Below are positions 45,341 through 55,965 of a stretch of DNA of 64,000 nucleotides, in pieces (within the stretch, counting starts at the first letter, position 1; the number at the start of each line of letters is the position of its first letter). Source of the DNA: Perkinsus olseni (lineage: Eukaryota > Perkinsozoa > Perkinsida > Perkinsidae); NCBI GenBank assembly GCA_013115135.1, contig JABANP010000200.1, positions 1 through 64,000 on the forward strand, read 5' to 3'. Below the pieces are notes generated by a model. That model saw only the letters and a list, made by a program, of their open reading frames with translations. It was not told where the DNA came from and did not search any database. Position numbers and translations under genes: made by a program.

Positions 45341-46714
45341 TGCGTAAGGTTCTAGTAGGGGCGTCATCCCCTAGTATGAGGTCTCTGAGTCCAGCTCCGC
45401 GATTGAAGCCAGGTAATCCTTTTGGAATCTCGAGGAGATGTGTCTCAGCCTCTCGCGGCCCTCCTCTCTCAAGTGATTGAGACGACGAGAGTATTGGTGT
45501 GACTCACCGACAATCTCCTCTTCAGTAACCTTGGCCTTGTCGCCATTCCGCTGAGTATTGTTGCGTTCTCACAGTTCACAGAAGCTTATGGGAGCGGCGA
45601 AGCCTTTCGAAGAAGCGACGTCTTTGCCTCACTCGTATTAAGATTACTCTCAATGCCATTGAGTCAATGGCCTGACAGTCGCGAAGGGTTCTGATCATCT
45701 GTTGAGGGCCTCAACAGAACCCCATCAGAACCCCGACTCAACTTGAGGCTAATAACATTTCTACTCTACACTTCCGTAGTTGTCACGTCGCCGCATCCGT
45801 TGACTACTGCGGTGATGCAGCTGTATATACTACCGTTAAAGGTGCTCAAGTAACAGGATCTGATTCGGGTTCCGCTTTCGCCGCTCTCAAGTGGTTATTG
45901 TGAAGCAGCGTAGGCTAGTTCAGGATGGGGTTTTGTCGAAGCCGCCGGGTAATCAAGTACCGGATCGAGCAGACACACCCATCAAAGTTTCCGGTAAACT
46001 CTGCTGAATGGATGAGTCTATACCATTCGCAAGCTTACTCGGTGGGTGAGGCCGACGTGCCGACCCTCCAAGATATGACATCAGCGAGTAAAGGCAGCAG
46101 TTTGATGGTAGGGACGAAGTAGGCCCTAGTAGGGCCGCCCTACTCGACCCTATTCAATACTATTGAGTCAATAGGGAAATCAAGTCGGCGAATAGAAGGT
46201 CAGTATAGCGGCGGAACTCGAATGGGAAGCTCATTTTGGATGATGAGGCTACCAATTCGGTGATTGAAAACGACAATGCCGCGACAGGCGTCACTACTGT
46301 CGGTGACAGTTCAGACAGTGCCAGAAGGCAGTGTCTCCATGTGAACTGCGGCCCTCTACTCCTTGAGAGCGGATATGCTCTAGCCATACTGGCCCAGCAT
46401 ATACTTTGCGGTATGTCAATGGTCGGGGGATAGTGTCTGCCTCGAGTTGGTGTATGAACTGCGAGCTCGGATGAAGTCAGGCCCAGACGCCCGGTGTGCC
46501 GATGTCACTCCCGAGGTCAGCTCGTCTGTCTCCCTGCTGTCTACAATCGGCCCCCTCTAGATATCACTATATCCGGTCGTCGGCACAGCAAATACAACGC
46601 TGAAGGTCTTCTTTTCTCTCCGTGTACTACTGTGCTATTGTTGTACATGTAGATGTTGTTGTTCTTTGAAGATAAGCCCCGTGAGAAGGCATTAGTTGTG
46701 TTAATTTGCAACGG
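45340..46714. repeat. Degenerate spacer of the second duplication cluster
   Basis: Blocks here recur at 48380-50100 and 52600-53500. Examples are GAGTATTGTTGCGTTCTCACAG, TTCTGATCATCTGTTGAGG, CCGCATCCGTTGACTACTGCGGTGAT and GGTGC-CAAGTAACAGGATC. No intact gene was seen. The short ORF at 46236-46433 is part of this degenerate spacer. Confidence 0.55.
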
Positions 46715-46815
46715 TTAGTGGCGCGAACTTCATGCGTGCGACTTGACTACCAGGGCGGAGATGATCGATGCTTGTATAGCCAAAAGAATTCAGAACTCGA
46801 GAACTATTCTCCTTT
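46715..46815 (+). promoter_or_regulatory. Conserved proximal upstream module of copy D
   Basis: AGTGGCGCGA, TTCATGCGTGCGA, GATCGATGCTTGTATAGCC, AAAAG and AGAACTCGAGAA occur in the order seen upstream of A, B, E and F, about 150-250 bases before the ATG. Confidence 0.5.
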
Positions 46816-46965
46816 GCCTTACACCGGCCTTAAGCCGGCCCGGCTTAGCCGGGGGAGGAACCGCATCAAACAACACTTGCCTTGCGTTGTTTGGTTACAG
46901 ACACCCCCTGGAAGATCTCCTTGTCCATCCTAGTTACCTTGTGACACAGGGCTTGTGATTTTCAA

Positions 46966-47753
46966 ATGAGCAACTCCACAATCAAGCTTCGCTTTAGCTG
47001 GCTCCACCGCGGGATTCTCTTGTTGGCCTACACCGCAGTGATGGTGGTTTCAGACGAATCCTACACCGTTGTTGCTGACCACCCTCCGGGTTGCAATGGT
47101 GGCCCCGGTTCAGCAAGCACTTCTAATGACATCGAGATCCTCTAGACGGTACCTGCGTCTACATGATGGGTGGGCTGAACTCCGATGGAGGAAATGCACG
47201 GAGTATCGGGATGCTCATCAAATCCAATCTACCCGATTCAGAACTAGGTGACTATGGTACCTTGAAGTTACAGTGGAACATAGTAGAAAGCGATACCAGC
47301 CCTACAGCTTTCAGTATAGACAGTGCGAATGTTACTCAGCTTAGCCTCGGTACCGATGAAGTCTTCCTTCGGTTGGCTCTCACCTCGAATGACATCGCCG
47401 GCATCTTTGACCACGAGGGAAAATTTGTTATGAAGATAAGTTCTCATGTCCTTGCTTACTTCAACGAAGCTCTCCACGAGCATGCGAATCTGGCTACTGC
47501 GTGGCACTATCTCGAAGGTTCTGCTGATGATAGTGGATTCAGCCTCTACTCCCCTCTTGTCAGGGCCGACGCTGTAGCTTCGGCTGGACATTCCTACTCG
47601 GTAAGGCATGCTCTGGTTCTCACCAGGCTGTCTCACGACAGCTATCACATCCGTTTCAGCTTCGGAGCTGAGGGTACCTACGTGACTTCAGAGGGGGTGG
47701 AGCGGTCCTTCAATATTGATAAGAATATCGTCGAAGGTGCTCTGTATTATTAA
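46966..47753 (+). pseudogene. DHPPGC-family copy D, frameshifted
   Basis: ATG at 46966 opens MSNSTIKLRFSWLHRGILLL, a good signal peptide, then ADHPPGCNGG. Around 47140-47146 two extra bases relative to copy F create an in-frame TAG and shift the frame. The rest (47163-47753) is open in the new frame and nearly identical to copy F: IGMLIKSNLPDSELGDYGTL, LSLGTDEVFLRLALTS, YHIRFSFGAEGTYV, EGALYY. The lesion is the only one seen, so the loss is recent or the base call is wrong. The C-terminal two thirds could not be secreted without the leader. Confidence 0.75.
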
Positions 47754-48114
47754 TACATTTTGTAGAAGCCATCGTTGCATGGTCTCAGTTGGGAGTTTCT
47801 TCTCCTGATTCATCAGTTAGGCATATTCAAGTTCTTAAATGCCGTATAAACCTTCTCATTAGTTTCTCGAGCGGCTCGAGTCAAGCCAGAGGGAGACCTT
47901 TCTACCAAGCAGTTCACGTTGATTAGAATCAACCATACCAGGTAGTTAAAGAGTCTTGGCTACTTGGGGTGGCGCAAGTGTTAATATGGCTCCCGCACCG
48001 TCCCTTTTCTAGTCCCTCTGGCTTCGTTGCCATACCGCTGAGTAGTATTGCGTTTTCACAGTCCACGGTCCGCAGGAGCTGAGGTGAGCGTCAATGCAGC
48101 GGAAGAGTAACGTC

Positions 48115-48345
48115 CGTAAATCCGGGAGGATTCAGCCTCTACTCCAACCCCTCGAAAAATCCTCCGCCGACATTCCTTCTCATCCAGGTGGGCCATAGCC
48201 CTGACCGAGCTCACTGAACACAGCTCTTACATCCGCTTCAGCTGCAGGGCCGAGGGTACTCAGCGGACTGCTGACGGGTACACTGGCCATTCGGTGTTGA
48301 AAAGGTTGTGGTTGGCAGGGTTTTCTATCCATGAACTCCATTTTA
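48115..48345 (+). pseudogene. Relic H: short 3' fragment of a DHPPGC-family gene
   Basis: The stretch with GGATTCAGCCTCTACTCCAA, CATTCCTTCTCA, GCCGAGGGTACTCA and GTTGAAAAGGTTGTGGTTG corresponds to the last quarter of copies E and F. It has several indels and no upstream half. It is followed by the same 3' flank as copy E (GAGGTTTCAGCAGGGGCTTCATC). Confidence 0.6.
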
Positions 48346-48705
48346 TGAGGTTTCAGCAGGGGCTTCATCCCTTAGTATCTTAATTCAACTCTTTGCTCGA
48401 AACCAGCTGACCCTTTTGTAGCTTGAAGAGATCTGCCTCAGCCACTAACGGCCCTCACTCTATCCAGTGATTGAGGCGACGAAAGTGTTGTAGTGACTCA
48501 CCGACAATCTCCTCTTCAGTAACCTTGGCCTTGTCGCCATTCCGCTGAGTATTGTTGCGTTCTCACAGTCCACAGAAGCTCATGGGAGCGGCGACGAAGC
48601 AACGAAGAAGCCTTTCGAAGAAGCAACGTCTTTGCCTCACTCGTCTTAAGATTACTCTCAATGGCGCGATAGTTGTTGCCTCACTCGTCTTAAGATAATC
48701 TTAAG

Positions 48706-49604
48706 GGTGTGCCTTTTTTCCGAAAACGCGAAAACGTTTCCTTTCCGGAAATTTCCACTGGAAATATCTGGAAATGAGCGGAAATGATGGAAACACTAAA
48801 TTTTTGCGCACGCCCTGACGGGCGCGGAGAATTGTTGACCAATCCTTGGTGACTTGCTTTCTTGCGCCATTTCTCAACGCACTAAAGAGCGGAAACATTA
48901 TGGAATTACCTCCCCAGTGACCGCTTACCTCACCTTCTACCTGCTGAACACCAGTCATGGCACATGGTAGAGCACCTGGGCACTGCCCAGTAGGCATCGG
49001 GAGGATGTTGATCAGCCCTTGGTCACTCGCTCTCTTGCTCCATTCCTCAACGTACTCGAGCATGTGAGTACGCAAGTAATTGTAAGTTATTCTTTACTTA
49101 AGTTAACTTAAGTGATTGTAAGTTTGCTGGACACCCGAGTCCAATCGACTCGGTAGTACCGAGTCGGTACGAGTCGGTACACAGAAGAAGTATCGCAGAA
49201 GTCGGTACACGCAAGTCAACGCATAGGCCCAAAGGCCGAAGACTCTTCGGAGCTGAAGACTTATTGTCCGCCACCAAATGATAGCGCCCACCAAGAAAAT
49301 AAGTGCCAGCTTTGGCGGAGTTGCGCGAAGACGTAGATCATCCACGGTGGATGATTTGCGGCAGATCTTCGTCCTGTCCTTCTATGAGGAGTTTTATATT
49401 ATAAACCACGAAAAAAACAGATCTCATGCGAAAATCGGTAAAAATGGCCCAGTGTCGTAAATTTTCTTCACTTGCGCGAAGAAATGAAGCCACTCTTCTT
49501 CGTGCATACATGTTTCCGGAAATTTCCACGTCGTATATTTCCATCGGAGATTTTCGGAAATTTCCGGGAGGAAAAATCGCACAAAATGGAAACAGCACTT
49601 AATA
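48706..49604. mobile_element. Possible TTAA-flanked insertion of about 0.9 kb
   Basis: The surrounding spacer is continuous in the paralogous copy at 45640-45690, whereas here about 900 bases intervene. TTAA lies at both borders. The left end (GTGTGCCTTTTTTCCGAAAA) and the reverse complement of the right part (TGTGCGATTTTTCCTCCC) are loosely similar, and both contain GGAAATTTCC palindromes. No transposase ORF was seen. This could be a non-autonomous DNA element, but the ends are not exact. Confidence 0.4.
49147..49165. repeat. Perfect 9-base-arm palindrome
   Basis: GACTCGGTA, one base, then TACCGAGTC. GAGTCGGTAC is repeated directly after it. It lies inside the possible insertion. Confidence 0.7.
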
Positions 49605-50130
49605 AGATTACTCTCAACGGCGCGACAGTCGCGAAGGGTTCTGATCATCTGTTGAGGCTAACAACACTTATGCTCTACACTTCCGTAGTTGTCACGTCGC
49701 CGCATCCGTTGACTACTGCGGTGATTGTGCTATGAAAGGTGCCCAAGTAACAGGATCAAATTTTGCTTTCACTGGCGCCACTTTCAATTGATCATTTTGA
49801 TTCGCAGTTTGTCAAGCAACGCAGACCCGTTCAAGGTGAGGCCTGGTCCGAGCCGCTTGACTCAAGCGGTTACTCAAGCGGCTTGAGTAACCGAGTATCG
49901 GATCGAGCAAACACTCCAATGAAAGTTTCTCGTAGACTGTGCTATATGGAAGAGTCTATGCCACTCAGAAGTCAGCAGATCAGCGAGTAAAGACAGCATT
50001 TCGGCGGAGGGTCGAAATAGGAAAATCAAGTTGGCGAGTAGAAGAGGTCAGTTCAGCGGCGGCCCTCGAATGGGGAGTTCATTTTGGCGGACAAGGCTCC
50101 CTAAGAAGCATCTGTCCGCGACGTGGGAGG

Positions 50131-51110
50131 ATTTGTGGTGACCCACTTACCAGCAGGCGTTGATCCTTTGGGACTAGCATCGTGACTAACCCTCTTCTTC
50201 TCGGTGAAGTTATACGCAGCCTGCGTAATGCAGGCTGCTGTCAGTACGGTGTCCGAAGGCTTTGACAACGAATAGGAATTGTATCTGATAAGGAGTGGTT
50301 TGGGGTCTCCCCGGTATGCCAGCTGTGCAGACAATGTCAGCCTGACATACTCTTCAAGACGTCAAAGAGCTTTGCTTTAGCTTCTTTGCACCATCACCAG
50401 TACTCAAAACGACTACAGCCTGGAAGTTGCAGAAAACGGAAGAGTTTACTCAGCCAATGCTACCAGTAGGGTCATGGGAGGAGTGCGAGTATGGACACGG
50501 CCGTGTAGCAGGGCTAAACACACTGGTCCTATCGTGGTATCGCAACCATTCCGAATGGTTAGGAGGGACTTAGGGGCGGACAGGTGGCCCTGCTGGTACG
50601 TAGCCAAATGGAACCGGAGAGTTCAACACCTATAGAGCAAAGCGGGACATCCGAGCAGGCACGGTGAGTGGTGATGCTGTTGCTCACTAATGGTCAGCCC
50701 AGGGGATGAGCTCACGATAGACTACCACCAGTAAGGAGGGGGCCTCTCCGAGTGGCCTTCAACGATGGGTTCCTCCGAGTTGGGGCGCGTGCGGAGTAGC
50801 ATTGTTACTACCACTTCCGTCGCGTGTGCCTGGATTTGTGATCGCTACAGGTGATGAGCATGTACCAACTTTGGGAGTGAAGTCTGAGGGGTGGATTTTG
50901 TGCAAGAAAGACTGTTCCTCCATCGCAGGAGACGGTGCCACCGTCACTGTGAGTCGCGGTGAACCGCCAAGTTGGTGTATCTTCGCCGAGGAGGGTGAGA
51001 AGATTCCCCAGCATTGAAGAGGGCAGTAGAATAAAGCAAAGAAGTACAACCACGATGAGGAGGCTAACGACGAGGCGACGAAAAAGTCCAAGAGGACAGT
51101 GCTGAGTGGC
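50131..51110 (+). pseudogene. Broken copy of the SET gene plus the 5' exon of the kelch gene
   Basis: It is parallel to 57225-58200. Recognisable pieces include SWYRNHSEW at about 50540 (the NHS-x-x-N motif is lost: the next residues differ and a stop follows) and DELTIDYHQ at about 50710-50740. Further on, 51005-51110 resembles the lysine-rich first exon of the KLHDC4-type gene (ACGAAAAAGTCCAAGAGG-like words). The N-terminal HGxGVFA segment is missing. This is a truncated duplicate from the cluster expansion. Confidence 0.65.
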
Positions 51111-51597
51111 GAGACGAGCGCTTGCTACGACATGACACGCCTTAGGCAGCCGAAGGGCGGCATGCTCCCACATAGCGGGGGCCCGCAACCCGGTGAGTTG
51201 AAGCGAAGCGTTCCGATGGTGACCCCTGTCTCCTTGTAGAAACCGGATCTCTTATTTCGTTTGCGATCATGCTCGGGCCGAACTGGCCCAACCAATACCT
51301 TGCGGTATGTCTGACATACTATGTCAGTGATCACTGCGGTAGGTCAGTGATCAAGGGGATAGTCTTTGCCTCGAGCTGGAGCTTGACCAGCGACCTCGGA
51401 GGAAGTCAAAGCCAGTCGCTTATCGTGTGTTGATGCCGCTGGTGCTCTCTCTCCAGATGTTTCTGAAGCAATTCCTTGGCAAAGCAGGTACAACGTCAGA
51501 AGTCTCTTTACTCTTAAAGTAGCGTGCGGTGGTCAACTGCTATTATTATTCAGTAAGGGCCCCGTGACAAGGTCTCGGATGTGTTCATATGCATCGA

Positions 51598-51720
51598 CTA
51601 GTGGCGCGATAATCACACGTGCGGGGGTGCCATCACGATCGGAGGCAATCTATTTTTGCGTAGTCGAAAACAGTCCGAACAGTCCGAGAGGTATGCTCTC
51701 TATGCCTCCCACCGGCTCCA
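51598..51720 (+). promoter_or_regulatory. Conserved proximal upstream module of copy E
   Basis: AGTGGCGCGATAA, CACACGTGCGGGG, CACGATCGGA, TTTTTGCGTAGTCGAAAACAG and CCGAAC in the common order. It is closest to the module of copy F. Confidence 0.5.
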
Positions 51721-51821
51721 AGCGATGAGAGGAACCCTAGCGAACAATTTACTTTGTGTTTCAGTTGGCGGCTTCAACTAGGCTACAACTGGAATGATCC
51801 TAGTTGCTTCGTGGTTCTGAA

Positions 51822-52564
51822 ATGACCAGCTCTACTATCAAGGTTCGCTTCAACTGGCTTCACCGTGGGATTCTATTGTTGACGTTCACCGCAGTGATGG
51901 TCTTATCGAACGAATCCTACACCGTTATTGCTGACCATCCTGCGGGTTGCAACGGTGGCCTAAACGGTGCCTGCTTCTACACGATGAATGGGCTGAACTC
52001 CGATGGAGCTAAGCAACAGGGTATGGGTTTGCTTATCAAATCGAATATACCGGATAGTATCGGGCCGATACGGAACTAGATGACTATGGTATCTTGAAGT
52101 TACAGTGGAACATAGGAGAAAACGATACCAGCCCTACAGCTTTCAGTATGGAGGCTTCTGGCAACACTCAGCTCAATTTTGGTGACGAGGACATTTACTT
52201 GCGATTGGAGAAGGTGCCAGAGAAAAACATCAGCTACAACGACAGAAGACCCTGTGATGCTCGTATGCTCTATGCTTCTCACGGAGTTGCGAACCTTCTT
52301 ACGCCGTGGTACTACATCGCAGGTTCTGGTGACACCAGTGGAATCAACCTCTACTCTAACACCGTCAAGACATCCTCTGCCGACCATTCCTTCTCAACTA
52401 AGCAGGATATAAACCTAATCAAGCTGATTCATTACAGCTATCACATGCGTTTTACTTCCAGAACCGAGGGTACTTATCGGACTTATGCGGGCGTACAGCG
52501 GCCATTCGTTGTTGAAAAGGTTGTAGTTGATGGGGTCTTCTCTCTAGTACCTCCAAGTTCATAA
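51822..52564 (+). pseudogene. DHPPGC-family copy E, frameshifted
   Basis: ATG at 51822 gives MTSSTIKVRFNWLHRGILLL then ADHPAGCNGG (one proline of the hallmark is lost). At about 52058-52075 an insertion with a local CGGATA/CCGATACGGA duplication breaks the frame shortly before the LGDYGTL block. The remainder (52094-52564) is open in another frame: KLQWNIGENDTSPTAFSM, TPWYYIAGSGDTSGINLY, RTEGTYRTYAGVQRPF. The end lacks the family's aromatic EGALYY terminus and reads into a changed tail. A deletion also affects the LRLAL block. Probably non-functional. Confidence 0.7.
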
Positions 52565-53460
52565 GGTTTCAGCAGAGGCTTCATCTCTTAGTGTGATGTC
52601 TCTGAGCTCAGCTCCGTGCTTGAAGCCAGCTAATTCTTTTGTAACCTTGTAGGTATTTGGGTCGGGCACTCGCGGCTCTTGAGTGATTGACACGAAGAGG
52701 GTGTTGGTGTGAGCCACCGGAAACCCCCTCGTAAGTAGCCTTGGCCTTCTCGCCAATTCATTCAGTAGTATTGCGTTCTCACAGTTCACAGGGGCTCACG
52801 TGAGCGGCAAAGCCGCCCGAGCTTCGGGCCTCGGATAAGCGAAGTCTTTGCTTCGTTGGCAGTGAAATTACTCTCAAGAGCGACTCAGTCATCCGGGGCT
52901 CCGATCATCTGTTGAGCTGATAAAACTTCTACTCCACACTCTCATAGTGCTCATACCGCCGTAGTGCTTATCCGGTGATTGAGTCACCGCAGAAGTCTTC
53001 TGCGATGCTGGTGCTACATAAAGGTGCCCCAGTAGCAGGATCTGATTCAGGTTACACTTTCGCCACTTTCAATTGGTCATCGTGAAGCAACGTAGACTCG
53101 TTCAGGGTGAGGCTTGGCCCGAGCCGCTTGCAGAAAATTCTGCTGGATGGCCGAGTCTAGTCCATCCCGATGCCTACTCGGCCTAGAGTGAGGCCGTTAT
53201 GCAACACTCGGGGACTTCACATCCGCGAGTAAAGACAGCGGTTTGGCGGTAGGGTCGAGAAAGAGACATCAAGTTGGCGAATGAGGATGTCAGTTTAGCG
53301 GCGGGCCTCGAATAGGGAGTTCTGTTTCGCGAGTGAGGCTGCCGATTTCACGATTAAGGAGAACAATCTCGCCGATAAGGATAACACTTCCGGGAATCAG
53401 TTCCGTTTATCGGGACAGGGTCCCGGGTCCCTCTTGACGGACCCCATAGTTGAATCGGGA
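52565..53460. repeat. Degenerate spacer between E and the SET relic
   Basis: It shares ordered blocks with 45400-46300 and 48400-50100 (GCGTTCTCACAGTTCACA, CCGATCATCTGTTGAG, GGTGCCCCAGTAGCAGGATC, GTGAAGCAACGTAGACTCG). No gene was found. Confidence 0.55.
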
Positions 53461-53830
53461 GCACTTGCGGCGACTCACTTACCAGCAGGAGCTGATCCTT
53501 TCGTCGAGCGCGGGCTCAAGCTGCAGGTGATAGGCATGAACGTGCTTTGAGAGTGAAGCCTCAAAGTAGATTTGTTCGACAAAGGCTCTTCCCCCACCGC
53601 GGAAGACGGTGGTCACGCCACTGGTGCCAAGGCGCGAGACGAACGTTTGATACATCATGACACATGATAACCCGCCTGAGGCCTCCACAACCCGGCAACT
53701 TGAAGCGAAACGTTTCAGTAGTGGCGCCTGTCTCCATGTAGACAGCGGCTCTCTCACGCTTATGCTCGAGTCGAATAGGCTCAGCCAATGCTTCACGGTA
53801 CATCAGCGATCGAAGGCTATTGTCTGCCTC
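53461..53830 (+). pseudogene. Short relic of the SET/kelch duplication
   Basis: It starts with CTTACCAGCAGGAGCTGATCC-type sequence, like 50141 and 57235, then jumps to a region parallel to 50840-51340 (GCTGCAGGTGATAGGCATG also at 57925). All SET catalytic parts are missing. It marks one duplication unit between copies E and F. Confidence 0.5.
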
Positions 53831-54089
53831 GAGCTGGAGTATGACCTGCGACCTCGAAGGATGTCAGGCCCGGACGCCAGTTGCGCGGACGCCGCTACCG
53901 ATGTTGGGTGGTTTGTATCCCTGCTGTCTGCCGTTGCAACCCTCTCGAGATGTCTCTGAACCTATTCGTCGGCACAGCAGATACAACCTGAAAGGTCTTT
54001 CTCCCCTCTGAGTAGTGTGCGGTGGTCAACTGACATTGTTCTGTATCAAGTGGCTCCATGACAGGGTTCTAGATGGGTTCATATGCGTT

Positions 54090-54210
54090 GACTAGTGGCG
54101 CGAAAGGCATGCGTGCGGGGTTGCCATCACGATCGGACGCGATCGATTCTTGCGTAGCCAAAAGCAATCCGAACTCGAAAAATAGCCTTCTTCGCCTGCC
54201 ACCGGCATTA
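54090..54210 (+). promoter_or_regulatory. Conserved proximal upstream module of copy F
   Basis: AGTGGCGCGAAA, GCATGCGTGCGGGG, CACGATCGGACGCGATCGAT, TCTTGCGTAGCC, AAAAGCAATCCGAACTCG in the common order, about 65-185 bases before the ATG. Confidence 0.5.
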
Positions 54211-54274
54211 TAGTTGGCTACAAACGCTCTCTGGAAGATCTCCCTGTTCGTTCTAGTTACCTCGTGCTTCTCAT

Positions 54275-55063
54275 ATGACAAACTCCACGATCAAGGTTCG
54301 CTTCAACTGGCTCCACCGCGGGCTTCTCTTGTTGACCTTCACCGCGGTGATGGCCCTATCAAACGAGTCTTACACTGTTCTTGCCGACCATCCTCCGGGT
54401 TGCAATGGTGGGGGTCCGGGATCGGCGAGCACTTCTGATGACATCGAGATCCTAAATGGTACCTGCGTCTACATGATGGGTGGGCTCAACGCCGATGGAG
54501 AGAAGGCACGGAGTATCGGATTGCTTATCAAATCCAATCTACCCGATTCAGAACTAGGCGACTATGGTACTTTGAAGTTGCAGTGGAACATAGTAGAAGG
54601 CGATACCAGCCCTACAGGTTTCAGTATGGAGGCTTCCGGCAACACACAGCTCAGCCTCGGTACTGATGAAGTCTACCTACGCTTAGCTCTCGGTCCAAAC
54701 CACATCGTCACCTTTGACGACAACGAGGGGAAATTTGTTGTGGAGATAGCATCTCATGTGCTTGCCTACTTCAACGAAGCTCTCCACGAGCATGCGAATC
54801 TGCCTACTGCGTGGTACTATCTTGAAGGTTCTGCTGATAATGGTGGATTCAGCCTGCACTCCCCTCTTGTCAAGGCCGACGCTGTAGTTTCTGCTGGTCA
54901 CTCCTTCTCGACCAGGCAGGCTCTGGTCGTCACCCAACTGTCTCACGACAGCTATCACATCCGTTTCAGCTTCGGAGCTGAGGGTACCTACGTGACTTCA
55001 GAGGGGGTACAGCGGTCCTTCAGTGTTGATAAGGATATCGTCGAAGGTGCTCTGTATTATTAA
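54275..55063 (+). CDS. DHPPGC-family secreted protein, copy F (intact)
   Basis: Single exon, 262 residues, and the best reference for the family. The signal peptide is MTNSTIKVRFNWLHRGLLLL then TFTAVMAL; the mature N-terminus is near ADHPPGCNGG. The partner cysteine is in NGTCVYMMGGLNADG. The body has IGLLIKSNLPDSELGDYGTL, LSLGTDEVYLRLALGP, ASHVLAYFNEALHEHAN, AWYYLEGSADNGGFSLHSPL, YHIRFSFGAEGTYVTSEGVQ and the end IVEGALYY. Charge and strand patterns suggest an all-beta fold. Two cysteines in the mature chain imply one disulfide. It is almost identical to copy D, so D and F separated recently. No function can be given. Confidence 0.82.
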   Translation: MTNSTIKVRFNWLHRGLLLLTFTAVMALSNESYTVLADHPPGCNGGGPGSASTSDDIEILNGTCVYMMGGLNADGEKARSIGLLIKSNLPDSELGDYGTLKLQWNIVEGDTSPTGFSMEASGNTQLSLGTDEVYLRLALGPNHIVTFDDNEGKFVVEIASHVLAYFNEALHEHANLPTAWYYLEGSADNGGFSLHSPLVKADAVVSAGHSFSTRQALVVTQLSHDSYHIRFSFGAEGTYVTSEGVQRSFSVDKDIVEGALYY

Positions 55064-55660
55064 TACATTTTGTACAAGCCACCTCAGTTGGCAGTTCTTC
55101 TGGTTCATCATCAGTGAGGCGCATTCGAGCTTTTAAAGCTGTATTGAGCTTCTCATTCATCTTTCAAGCCAGAGGGGGACGACCCTCCGCCAAAGCAGTT
55201 CACAATAAATGAGTCAACCCTTACGATATGAAGTAGTTATAGTCTTGATTACTTGGGATGACGTATGTGTTGCCAACACAGTGTTGGTGTGTCTCAGCGA
55301 CCATTCTCTTTCTAGTCCCTCTGGCTTCGTTGCCATTCACCTGAGTAGTATTGCGTTTTCACAGTCCACAAGAGCTGACGTCACAGGCAAAGCTGCCGAA
55401 AGAGTAACGTCCTTGCCTGATCAGCAATGAGTTTCCCCTCACAGGTTGATGAGACTCCACTGTACCGTTGTTGTTGGTAATCCACGATTAGCTCTCGTAA
55501 CCTGAAACTCTAACCCTGGTTTCCCGCCTTGTGTCTGCGTCCACACAGGCACTCAAAAGCATTAGGACTTTCGAAATTTAGGAGAGACGTTCCGAGTCGA
55601 CACTTGCGGAATGCACGTCGGTTCGAACCCTTCACTCGACAAAAGTTCTCTCACAAAGTT
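55064..55660. other. 3' flank of copy F and intergenic DNA
   Basis: The first 300 bases match the flank behind copy D (CAATAAATGAGTCAACC versus GATTAGAATCAACC; GGCTTCGTTGCCAT; CTGAGTAGTATTGCGTTTTCAC). No gene was seen. A B-box-like CGGTTCGAACCCT lies at about 55619. Confidence 0.5.
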
Positions 55661-55663
55661 GAG

Positions 55664-55965
55664 GGGCCTATTTCAAAATTCTCTTTAAAGAAGCATTCTT
55701 GAGCTTCTTGCGTGTGAAACCGCCAAATTTTGCCTTAACGGCTTTCAAAATCCTCCTTTAAGAACCTCAAGAAGGATTCTTTAAACCATCAGCTTCTTGA
55801 GGTTCAAGAACCCTTCTTAAAGGAGCCATTCATTAAGGAAGGCTTCCTGTAAGAACCTCGTTTTCACACGCTAAAATGCGTAAGAAGCTTCAAGAAGGTC
55901 ATAACCTATTTCAAAAATCTGATCTTCATGAACTTCTCGTTTCAAGAAACTTAACCTACCCGGGG
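55664..55965. repeat. Palindromic AAGAAGC/GCTTCTT repeat array, copy 1
   Basis: It begins GGGCCTATTTCAAAATTCTC and is built from many interleaved CTTCTTGAG, TTCAAGAA and TTCTTAAAGGA words on both strands, so it can fold extensively. A second copy with the same opening lies at 56899-57050. Some words resemble TTCnnGAA heat-shock elements. Confidence 0.65.
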
